Positions 1 to 9,950 of a stretch of 64,000 nucleotides of DNA are shown one piece after another. This DNA is from Desmodus rotundus (Eukaryota; Chordata; Mammalia; Chiroptera; Phyllostomidae). The position numbers and the translations under genes are program-made. The number at the start of each line of letters is the position of its first letter. Position 1 is the stretch's first letter. The stretch covers positions 153,612,583 to 153,676,582 of the forward strand of contig NC_071390.1 of NCBI RefSeq assembly GCF_022682495.2. The letters run 5' to 3'. A model generated the notes under the pieces. The model was not told the DNA's origin. It saw only the letters and a list, made by a program, of their open reading frames with translations, and did no database searches.

Positions 1-1795
1 TCCGTACAGAAATGTCAACCTCAAATAACACATTAGACCAAATGGACATAATTGACATTTACAGAGCTTTCATCTCAGAACAAATTATACGTGCACATCA
101 GACATTCTCAAGGATAGGCCATGTGTTTTTGGATCACATGACGAGCCTCCACAAATTTAAGAGGACTGAAATAATACTGAGCATAATCTCTGAGCACAGT
201 GCTTTGAAGTTGGAAGTCAACTGCAAAAAGGAAGTAAAGAACCTCACAAATATTTGGAGATTAAATAGCACACTAGTAAAAAATGACTAGGACAAAGAAA
301 GAATAAAAGGTGAGATCAAAAGACATACAGAGACAACCCCGCCCTCTAATTGCTGTCAGTTCATTCTCTATCTATGAGTCTGCTTATATTTTGTTAGTTT
401 ATTTTGTTCACTAGATTCTAATAAATTCAATGAAAAGATATACAGACACAAATGAGAATGAAAATATGCCATATCAAAACTTCAGGGATGCAGCAAAAGC
501 AGTAATGAGAAGGTGTTCATATCACTGCAGGTTTCTCCCAAGATACAAGAAAAATCTCAAGTAAGCAACCTAACATTAATTCTTAAAAAGTAGAAGAAGA
601 TCAAAAGCAACCCAAAGTCAACAGAGGAAAGAAAATAATAAAAATATATTATTTTAAATAATAATAAAAATTGCATATTTGAATGGAATAGAGAATTCAT
701 AGAGTGTACAAAATTTTAATACAAAAAAAGAGTTGGTTCTTTGAAAAGATTAACCCCTGGCTAGACTCACTGAGGAAAAAAAAGACTCAACATAAAATCA
801 GAAATGAAAGAGAAGTTGAAACAGACATCCACAGATATAATACAAAGGATCATGCTAGAATAATATGCAAACCTATATGCCACCAAATTCAATAACCTAG
901 AAGAATGGATAAGTTTCTAGAAATACATTACTTTCCTAGACTGAATCATGAGAATAGGAAAATCTAAATACAGCAAACAACAGTGAGGAAATTGAAACAA
1001 CCATCAAAAACCTCCTGCACAAGAAATGTCCAACCAGATGGCTTCACTAATGAACTCTACCAAACATTTGAAAGAAGATTTTATACATATCCTTCTCAAA
1101 CTTTTCTGAAAATTAACTAAGAGGCAATTCCTCCTAACACATTTTATGAGGCCAACATTTACCCTGATAGCAAAACCTGGCAAGGATAACCCTAACCCTC
1201 CCCAAAAGCTAGGGTCTAATACCTTTGTGGAATATAAATGCAAAAATCCTAGCAAATGGAATATAATATATCAAACAAATAATTCATTGCAATCAAGTGG
1301 GGTTCATTCCAGGGGCACAAGGATGGGTCAACATAGGCAAATCAATCAATGTAATACACTATATTAATAACACAAGGGATAAAAATAATCTTATCAAATA
1401 AATAAAGTACTCAATAAAATAGGTATAGAAAAAATTATCTCAACATAATAAAGACATGTATGACAAACTCTCAGCTAATATTATACTTAATGGTGAAAAA
1501 CTAAAACCTTTTCCTTTAAAATCAGGAACAAGACAAAAATGTCCACTTTACCACTCTCATTGAGCATAGATCTGGAGGTTTTAGCCACAGCAGTCAGGCC
1601 AGAGAAAGCAATAAAAAGCATCCAACTTGGGAATGAAGAATTAAAAGTGTCACTTTTTGCAGATGACATGATTCTATAGACAGAAAACCCTGCAGAATCC
1701 ACCAAAAGAACTATTAGAAACAATAAACACAGTAAAGTTGCGTGATACAAAATAATGTACAAAAATTCACTCCATAAATATATTAAGAGAAGGAG
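1..1795 (+). mobile_element. Old LINE-1 ORF2 segment in GABRG1 intron 5
   Basis: Degenerate LINE-1 ORF2 running in the sense of the gene. Positions 12-290 still read as the end of the apurinic endonuclease domain (motifs like DQMDIIDIYR, FSRIGHV, KFKRTEII and SEHSALKLE). Downstream the linker and reverse-transcriptase domain are recognisable at DNA level only, including the stretch around 1650-1680 that corresponds to the FADDM active-site motif. Many stops and frameshifts show it is dead. The middle of ORF2 between roughly 1380 and 1480 is compressed. The element enters from outside the window. Family assignment is firm; subfamily is not determined. Confidence 0.85.
337..432 (-). mobile_element. 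96-bp LINE-1 3'-end fragment inserted in the older LINE-1, with 19-bp duplication
   Basis: The insert resembles the reverse complement of a LINE-1 3' UTR (the attctctatctatgagtctg stretch). It is flanked by near-identical 19-bp sequences at 318-336 and 433-451, differing at two positions. If the insert and one copy are removed, the surrounding ORF2 sequence becomes continuous. There is no poly(T) at the left edge, as a normal minus-strand LINE-1 insertion would have. Confidence 0.6.
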
Positions 1796-1904
1796 AATAT
1801 AAAATAATGTATTTATTAGAGCATCAATCAAGTAGAGTTCAATAAAACTAAATTAAGCTGTGTTATTCACAAATGCACATCAAGGGATCTGTTACAAAAA
1901 TCAA

Positions 1905-2100
1905 GTGAAGAAGTGTCACAGAAATCAGGTTGGTGGTCTCCTCTAGTTGGCAGAGGAAACATTGTACTGGAGTGCACACGTGAGAGTTCCAGGATGCGAG
2001 CAAGGTTCTATTTCTTGATTATATGATTGTTCTTTAAAATGTACACATAAATTTTATGCAGCATTTTCTACTTTTGACATATACTGTCATACAAACATGA
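1905..2100 (+). repeat. Ancient LINE-1 3'-end relic
   Basis: The sequence around 2010-2095 (gttctatttcttgattatat, then a tract like tgtacacataaattttatgc) resembles the 3' ends of old mammalian LINE-1 (L1M) elements. It lies about 100 bp upstream of the exon 6 acceptor. Strongly decayed; family-level call only. Confidence 0.4.
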
Positions 2101-2201
2101 TGAAGAATTTAAAAAATCGTCTTTGGATGATGTTGATATTGCAAGAGGTAACAGATTTTGATCTTGCTAATCTATACACTTTATTTTAATCTATTATCTA
2201 G

Positions 2202-2339
2202 ATGGATACCCTAAAAATGAAATTGAGTATAAGTGGAAAAAGCCTTCTGTAGAAGTGGCCGATCCTAAATATTGGAGATTGTATCAGTTTGCATTTGTAG
2301 GGTTGCGGAACTCAACTGAAATTTGCCACACAATCTCTG
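2202..2339 (+). CDS. GABRG1: GABRG1 exon 6 (GABA-A receptor gamma-1 subunit, end of extracellular domain)
   Basis: This exon encodes the last part of the ligand-binding extracellular domain of the gamma-1 subunit of the pentameric GABA-gated chloride channel, a plasma-membrane receptor in neurons. It is 138 bp long, the usual size of this exon in GABA-A subunit genes. The acceptor is tattatctag|at and the donor is tctg|gtaaga. The two leading bases complete a Tyr codon from the previous exon, and the final G starts a Gly codon finished in the next exon. The peptide reads [18 protein letters not shown] at the start and [15 protein letters not shown] later, containing an N-glycosylation sequon (NST). 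The [17 protein letters not shown] wording fits gamma-1; gamma-2 and gamma-3 differ here. The codon at 2324-2326 is Cys, where I recall Thr in human. Exon number is inferred from the conserved gene structure. Confidence 0.95.
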
Positions 2340-2430
2340 GTAAGAAGGAAGCACAAAATACTGGTATGAGTTGGAATCTATACTTTTACATATTTTTATA
2401 GCCAAATTAAACCTGTTTTTTTTCTTTCAG
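2340..2430 (+). other. GABRG1: GABRG1 intron 6, 91 bp
   Basis: A minimal intron with donor gtaaga at 2340, a pyrimidine-rich tract (acctgttttttttctttcag) and acceptor AG at 2429-2430. Its length is not a multiple of three, and it contains an in-frame TAG when read through from exon 6, so retention would truncate the protein before M1. No transposon fits inside it. Confidence 0.9.
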
Positions 2431-2583
2431 GGGATTATGTTATCATGACAATTTTCTTTGACTTGAGCAGACGAATGGGATATTTCACTATTCAGACCTA
2501 CATTCCGTGTATTCTGACGGTTGTTCTCTCCTGGGTGTCTTTTTGGATCAATAAAGATGCGGTGCCTGCAAGAACCTCACTGG
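2431..2583 (+). CDS. GABRG1: GABRG1 exon 7 (pre-M1, M1 and start of M2)
   Basis: This 153-bp exon (the standard length for this exon in GABA-A subunit genes) encodes the final extracellular beta strands, the first transmembrane helix M1 ([20 protein letters not shown] onward to SFWI), the short M1-M2 linker NKDAVPAR, and the first residues of the pore-lining M2 (TSLG). The acceptor is ctttcag|gg and the donor ctgg|gtatga. The frame enters in phase 1 and leaves in phase 1, consistent with the flanking exons. NKDAVPAR is the conserved anion-selectivity region at the inner pore mouth. The reading frame runs on into intron 7 for about 60 bases before a stop, so a longer ORF here is an artefact of ignoring the donor site. 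Confidence 0.96.
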
Positions 2584-5141
2584 GTATGACATATACTATC
2601 ATGCTCCAGTATCATCGGATTTGCACAATTTTTTTAATGTGATAGAAGTTTAAAGTTGAATATATTAAAATATTTCTCTACACTAAAAAATCAAGCAAAA
2701 CTAACCCTCTATTGCAATATGATGTTGAAATATATATATGAAAAACAAGAAAGGAAAAGAATTGCAAAGAACTTGAAATTTTAGAAAATGTTTTATTTTC
2801 TCCACTAATAAATGTCAAGGAAAGCATAAACACACAGTAAAAATTGACATATGACAATCATACATAATTGCTGGATTTCAACATTGTCAATCGCTTTTCA
2901 TCAAGATTTTATTTTCCTTTTTAGCTGAACCCCTAATAGCCAACATTTATTGACTGGTGTGTAGTGAGAAGGCTTCGAAGTGCCTTGCTCTCACAATAGT
3001 GCTAATGAAAGTCAACGGTTGTAAAGGAACAAGAAGCTTCTAGGCTTCTGTAATCTATTAAATGTGTACTTAGTCCGCGAATATTTTGAGAGTTTCTTGT
3101 AGAATAACACTGATTTAGAAGGTAATTTGTAATTCATAGTTGATAAAGTAGACTTTGGTTCTCTTTCTTTAGTAATCTATTTCAATAATCAACATCATAT
3201 AATAAAAATGTTTCTAATTACTATACATTTGTTTAAAAATGATAACTTACATTCATGTATTGACATACAAAGACAACTCATGGATCAATTGATTCATTCC
3301 CAAGAATAGTGCAGGAAGTGAATCATGTTACTGAACATTGAAATGTAAATCACATAAAAGTGGCAAGATACAGCCTGAGGCCCCTAGCCCTGTACTTGAA
3401 ATGCAGCCCCTCTGGGCATCTAAACAGAAATGTAGACATCGCTAGTGGATCGGATGCACTCATACCTGAATTTTGTTTCCTATTTAAATAACTATTATTT
3501 CAAATTACTTTTTGTGTTAAGGTAAATAAATGGGTACATTATTTATACTCTACTTTGAATATGACTTGAGTATTATATATTTGTCTTTAAATGTTATTCT
3601 AGTATTTTTTGCTAAAGAGAATTTGAATGGACGATTTCTTCCAACAGGTTTGTATGAAGGCAAAAATCATATGCCATATGTTATAAAAAAGAATAGCCAG
3701 ATGTAGATTTATTTTTTGCATGAATTTGTATTTTTTAATATTAGGAAATCAACTATAAAGATAAGTGATAGATTCTACCTGAGGAATATACCTTATAATT
3801 GTGGGTCCTATGTACTTGGGATGTAATGTTTTTTTAAGTATACATACATATATATAAAATTCCTTGAACTCATTTAATCAACATTGCATTTTAATAAAGT
3901 TTTATCACATGCTTTTTATGAGAGGAACAATGTTCTAGGTGCTTTAGTGTTAACAGTGAATAATACTTATAAAACCTTCATATTTATGGCAATATTTTAA
4001 TGGTGCAATTTAAGTGATGAACAAATACAAAAAGCACAGAATAAAATGTCAGTGAGTGATAAAGGTATAGAGAGAAAGCAACAAATGGCTACGGAATGGC
4101 AGGGGTGTTGGTAGACATACTGTTTGCTATTTTATCTCGTGGAGTCGGGCCAGACCTCTCTGAGGAGGCAGCAGACACAGGGCAGTGTGGGGGCTAGCCT
4201 GGTGGGTATGTGGTAAAAAGATTGCTCAAGCAGGAGAGCCACAAGGTTCTAAAGTGGGGTCTTCCTTATCAGGCCGTGCTTGAAGTGCAGGAAGAAACTT
4301 GTGGCTAGAGTTGACTGACAGGTGGTAGAAACGAGATTGGAGAGGTGGCCGTACTTAAATTATAAGTAAGTTTTAGTAGATCTTTTTAAGGCTTTGGGGT
4401 TTTATTCCAAATGGGATAGGGGATTATTGCTGAAGTTTGAGCAGGGAAAGCCATGAAGGAAATATCAGTGAATCTGATTAATATCTCAATAAAATTCAAA
4501 AGACTGAAATTTCCCAGGGTACATTTTCCAACAAAAATAAAAGTAAATTACAAGTTACTAAAATAATAAAGATTATGTCTTGATGTATTTAGAAATTGAA
4601 ACATGGCCTTTTAGATAACCCTTGGGTCGAAAGAGAAATTAGAAAATATTTCAAAGTAAATTTTAATAGGTATTTAATATATAAATGTTTGGAAGATACA
4701 GGTAAAGCATTGCTTAAAGGGGAGATAATAGCTTTATAATGCTAATGTTATAAAGGAAGAAAGAGTTAAAGGCAGTATTCTAAGTATCCCTTTTATGAAC
4801 AAATAAATACCTTTCTGCAGGGTGGAGCAAAGGTAGGTTTACATGCAGCCTCATGGCAGCTAAAAATTGGATAGTCTATCACTGTAGAGGAAAGGAGGGA
4901 TGGGGACAGGCTTTCCATTCCTGCCAGTCCTCAGAATGTGGATGATTAGAACACACAGGCGCAGAGAACACACTGAGCATAATGTAGCTATGGTTACCAG
5001 CATTTTTTCTGTGAATCACAGTAATCATACCCTTTTGTGTCTTTTGTTTATTTCTGCTTACAATATTGCCAAATCAGATGAAGGAACAAAAGTGGTCTGT
5101 TTGGCTATTTCTCATCTTCTGTTGTTTCCCTCCCTCCCCAG
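2584..5141 (+). other. GABRG1: GABRG1 intron 7
   Basis: This 2,558-bp intron has donor gtatga and acceptor ccctccccag. It contains one recognisable repeat, a decayed L2 at about 3885-4450. I see nothing identifiable in the remaining sequence, which is AT-rich unique-looking DNA. Confidence 0.9.
3885..4450 (-). repeat. L2 LINE relic
   Basis: The + strand reads as the reverse complement of an L2 3' end: caatgttctaggtgcttta, then acagtgaataatac, then a stretch with gacctctctgaggaggcagc and a later gatgggata..ggattattgctgaagtttgagc pattern. This series of landmarks in order is typical of L2. Highly diverged. Confidence 0.6.
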
Positions 5142-5353
5142 GCATCACTACGGTTCTAACGATGACAACCCTGAGTACAATAGCCAGGAAGTCGTTACCC
5201 AAGGTTTCCTACGTGACTGCCATGGACCTCTTTGTTTCTGTGTGTTTCATTTTCGTGTTCGCAGCCTTGATGGAATACGGCACCTTGCATTATTTCACCA
5301 GCAACAAAAAAGTAAAGACGGCTAGAGACAGAAAGATAAAAAGCAAGGCCTCG
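5142..5353 (+). CDS. GABRG1: GABRG1 exon 8 (M2, M3 and start of intracellular loop)
   Basis: This 212-bp exon continues the pore helix M2 ([15 protein letters not shown]), the M2-M3 loop [11 protein letters not shown], helix M3 ([20 protein letters not shown]), then LHYFTSN and a basic stretch of the M3-M4 intracellular loop ending KSKAS. The [14 protein letters not shown] segment is the hallmark of Cys-loop anion channels. The acceptor is ctccccag|gc, completing the Gly codon split across exons 7 and 8, and the donor is gcctcg|gtatgt in phase 0. The loop start ([18 protein letters not shown]) is specific to gamma-1 rather than gamma-2 or gamma-3, and appears one residue shorter than the human gamma-1 sequence I remember. 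No frameshift or stop. Confidence 0.96.
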
Positions 5354-8300
5354 GTATGTTAACAATCTCCATTTTATAAATAGCAATTTTTCTATTAGAG
5401 ATACTGTTTTGAACACTCGTGTTATACTTACTTCCACTAACATGGGTGCTTGAGGCAACTTGACAAAAAATAAACAAAATGAAAATAAAACTGGAGTACC
5501 TAACATTGTCCGTTAAGGAAATGTATTTATATTTCCCCTTAGAAAAGTCTGTTGGATCACCTTTGTAAAGACTGCTTTTGTATGCTGTGAATTTTCTCCC
5601 AGTCACGGGTTCTTGTAACTAAAACGTTATTTAAGATCGTTCTTTAAAGAGATTCTGTGTTTATGTGAGGAAGTGGAATTTGAATAAGTGGTGGCCCACT
5701 CATTAATTTACCTTTTAGAGACAAAGATTCTGCCTTAATGTTAGTATTCAGCTGTGTTTGAAAGTCAGAGCTATACAGTTCTTTTCTGGTATCTGTATAT
5801 TTGTACTCTCTCCCTCTTCCCAATCATGTATCAATTTTACATCACATCAGGTTGATATGTTAGAACTGATTCTAAGATATTCAAGGGTTGGATTATTGAC
5901 TATAATTTCTTGCTATAATGGTAATTACAAAACCTTAAAGTAATATCTAACAGTGAAATAGCAGGCGCGCCTCTAAGTTTTGTCTATGCTCATACGAGTA
6001 CAAGTGCAGTGGTTTGCACTAGGACAGCCTTAGGAAGTGGAGGGCCTAAGACTCAAACCCAGATCTTTTTGCGTGCCAGAGCTCAAGTGTGTAATCCTTC
6101 CTTTATATTTCCTTTCTTCAGAGAACTCAGAAAGTAAGCATCCAGTTTTCCAACATTAATTTAAAAAAGTATTTCATGCTGACTCCAGAAAATGTTTTCA
6201 AAGTGGATTTGTTCCAAAGTACCCAAATAAATGAAAACTGTATAAAATAGCTGTGCAAGGGAGGCAAGCTTGTAAGCCTACCATAGAGATTATATAATGA
6301 GGCATAAAGTTTTCCACATTATCTCCTAACCTTGTAAATTCTAGGGTTCAATGCTTTGTTCCCTGCCCCGTTTTTATTAGTTTTGTTATAAAATTTGCCA
6401 TACTTATAAATTATATTTCACTTCTCATATTATACTCCAAAAATCAAATCTTTGTATATTTGCTTTCAGAAAACTACAGTATCCCAAGAAAGCAGAGCAC
6501 ACTACTGACATTGAGAACTGTCACTGAGAACTTCACATTGTAGAATTAACCTGGGGGTTTCTCAAGTTCACATTGTTTTAACTTATGCATAGGACATATT
6601 ATGACCTCTGAAGGGACAAACCACCAAAGGGCAATGGCGTCAACTTTAATATTGACTTAGTAAATTTTAGGTAAAGAGAAATGCAGGTGTTCTACCATTT
6701 TCCTTTAATCCAAGCCAAGCACATCTCTGGATTTTCTATTTCATCATTTACTCCTCCACAGCTATGTTCAGTCACTACCTTGAAAACTTTACTTATGGAA
6801 ATTGTGAACGAAAGCCAGGCAGTATACAACCGCACATGGATTCTGCAATTTCATTCTATGAATATAAAATGTAGGTACTAATATTATAACATCTAAGGAT
6901 ACTCAACCCATGAGTAGCTGCAGCTAATCACTTTGACTCCAGATCACTCATTCTCAATCACACTGCATGTGACATTTTCTCAAAAAGGTAAAAAGGGGAG
7001 TGTAGACTTTAAAATTATGATGTTTATTTAATCATTCATTTACCAAGTATTTATTAAGGACACACGTTCTAGGCACTGTATCAGAATAGTTATTTAAGAA
7101 AAAAATCTTCATGTTGAGTATTTAAAATTTAGCATAAGCCCAGGAAACAAAATATTAGAGGTGAAAAAATATGGAATGAAAATAAAATGAGAGTTTGAAG
7201 CACTACATTTCAAATTCAAAAGTTAAAGTTAACATATTATAATCGACTACCTGAATAAAAAACTATTTTCTTTAAAACTATTCCCCAAAATTAAAGTTCT
7301 ATAATCTTTTCTTTCCTTTCAGTTATGTAATTCATGATCTCTCTTTCAATAATAAATGACACTTTGAGTGAAAAACTGGGATAGTAATCAAATCTGACTT
7401 CCTGCCTCATTCATTTATGTATTATTGCTAATCAGATAAATCAATATGAGTGTACTTTTATAAAGTATAGAAAGGTCCACTTGCTATTATTTTTTTGTGT
7501 TTTTATTTCTGCTCATTAAGGATATTATTTGGGTATGTTTATGTCAATATCTACTTTAAAAAACTAAAAAGTTAACTATGTTGGGCTTGTAATTAAAAAC
7601 ATTTTTGAAACAACTGAAGGTCACAGAGGTGCAATAGTAGTAAACTTGTCAACTGAATAGTAGTTCATGTGAAACTAGAATATTCAGCCTATAGAAAGTT
7701 AGAAACCCCAAGAAACTGTATTATCCACACCAGTCTCCTGATACGCACATTTAAGGATAGAACTTATTAGTGATCTCTCAATTTGTAAAATGATAGAGAT
7801 TTATGTCACCACCCAGGATCAAGACACTTTGGAGAGAAAAGCAATAGAATATCTTCTCGGTTTTAGAGATCTTTAAATCTAGTTGTAGCAAAATACATAA
7901 GGCACGTAAAAATGCAAGGTAATTAAGTGCAATACAAGTAACAGTCCAATGTAAAAATATAAAGTAAACACAGAAACAACAAGGGAATTAGCAATTAGAT
8001 GATTAATTTCAAATACTTTTTCAGAAGCAAAATAATTTCTATGATGTATATAAGTAAAAGACACTTTAAAAGAAGGTGTCCTAATTGGAATATCTTGGGT
8101 TCACACGTCAACACAGAGACACACTGACCGAACAGGTGCACAGTGCTGGGAAGAGCCACAGTGTATTTCCTTCTGTTTCACGTCTAAATTAGTCCCTCAA
8201 AGAGCTGTAAACATTCTCTCAGTGGAAATTTGACAGAGAAGATTACGAAGAAAGTATGATATGGTTGAGGTAGTTCTTTGAAGAGTAAGTTGTGGTTTAC

Positions 8301-8569
8301 AGGAAAGCAAACTAGAAAGAATATTTAGGACAGAGGGAACCATTCGAACCAAGTTGAGCCTCACATATGGCAATAAAAAGTAGACTGATATGTGCCCCAA
8401 GCTGTGTTGCCCAAGAGAGTAGCCGCTAGCCATACGTGGCTAGGTTGATTTAAATTAATCAAAATTAATCAAAATTTAAAATTCAATACCTTAATAGTGA
8501 GTAGTGGCTACCATTTTGGATGGTGCAGATATAGAATATTTCTGTTATGACTCACAGTTATGTTAGTCC

Positions 8570-8770
8570 ATGCTGGTCTAGAAAATAGGAATCTTAGGAA
8601 AGACAATGAGCTAGGCTGATGGTAGAAGAGTGGTTTCTGCCAAGTTGTGGAAAGTCTCCTGGACCATAAAAAGAAAATTAGATTTTTTCCCTGTCAGCAC
8701 TGGTAAGCCATGAATGTTTTTAATTGAGGTCGCATATTTGTATCTATGTTTCTGAAAAATAATTAGAAAT
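8570..8770 (-). repeat. Possible L2 relic
   Basis: Landmarks such as gtctcctggaccataaaaag and gtaagccatgaatgtttttaa resemble the reverse complement of mid-3' L2 sequence. Very decayed and could be unique intron sequence. Confidence 0.25.
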
Positions 8771-9389
8771 AGCATAGAACATACCCTTGAATGGCAAAAG
8801 AAGCAGGGAGATAAATTTGGAGGCCACAATAGTTCAAGATGTAATATATTGTGCAGAGCTGGAGCTAGTGTGTGTTACTAAAGTGGAGATAAATGTGGGA
8901 AAGTTGTTTTATTTGTGTGTATTTGCCCACAATTCTTATGCCGCAGGAAAAAAAAAAGAACTTAAGTTTGGTCAGTGCATGTCTATATGAATAAACATTC
9001 TTCTCTCATTCAGAGTATTAAGATAATGAAAAGTTATATAAATACACAGTGTCACAAACTATGAACCTTCTTTCCTGAATGGTATTTGGCAAAGCTCACA
9101 GGAAGGGCCTTTCATATTGGTGATATGCGAAATACAGCAAGATGGTTATTTAAATAATTGTAAAGGGTCAGTGGAATGTTTCCAACAGAGAAGGTAACAT
9201 TTAATATCAGTTTTGATAATGTCATATAATGTTCTTCAGGTGTACGGATATCACTTCTAATAGCTCTTTTTCTATCTTGATTTCCAAAAACACTCCTTCC
9301 TATTTCTCTTCCTTCTGAAACCACCATGACAGCAGAAAAGGACCAGTTAATCAGGGGTAAAATTTCCTTTAAAAATTTCAAATTTTAAT

Positions 9390-9565
9390 AGTAATACATA
9401 TGCATGGTTGAAACCCATGAACACACTAAACAATGTAAAATGTGCAAATTAAATAAAATTTTCTGCCCTGTACCCCTGTTCCCAACTCTCACAAGTAACT
9501 GCATTTTAACCATTTCTTTATTCAGTTTCCTCTGATTATTTCCATTATATTTCTAATTCTTATAG
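9390..9565 (-). repeat. Ancient LINE-1 antisense relic
   Basis: The tract with gttgaaacccatgaacacac, then ctgccctgtacccctgttcc and caagtaactgcattttaacc resembles a widespread old LINE-1 3' region in antisense. Low identity; orientation inferred from that resemblance. Confidence 0.3.
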
Positions 9566-9754
9566 TAGCATATTTCAAAGCACTTACAACTCTTTGGTAT
9601 AAAGAACAGAAAACTATAAATTTTTCTTGTCTCCATCCTATTCTGTCCTTCAGTGTTTTATCTTACCATTCATAATTATTACATTGGTTAATTAAAAATT
9701 TTTAAATAACACACTTAAACCTCTACTTGTTAATTCATTATCATGAGTAATTCT

Positions 9755-9950
9755 GCCCTGGCCTAGTAGCTCAGTTTGTTGGAGAGTCCTTCGGGTGTGC
9801 CTAGCATGTAAGTGAGATCCCTGGTCAAGGCACATAAAAAAATCAACTAATAAATGTATAAATAAGCAGAACAACAAATTGATGTTTCTCCCTTTCTCCC
9901 CTCTGCCCTCACCTCTCCCTAAACCATCAAAAAATTTATTATTATTATTA
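9755..9950 (+). mobile_element. tRNA-derived bat SINE (VES/Rhin-like)
   Basis: It starts gccctggcctagtagctcag, a tRNA-like head with a recognisable Pol III A box (tagctcagtttgttgg). The B box region (agtgagatccctggt) is decayed. It is followed by a body with aatcaactaataaatg and tgatgtttctccctttctcc and a short (TTA)n end. Transcribed in the same sense as GABRG1. An older copy than the other SINEs in the window. Confidence 0.75.

Noticed and set aside
2445..2642. 65-codon ORF read as a separate small gene
   Set aside because: It is GABRG1 exon 7 running past its splice donor into intron 7.
4900..5325. 141-codon ORF overlapping exon 8
   Set aside because: It is in a different frame from the M2-M3 coding sequence and mostly intronic; a shadow.
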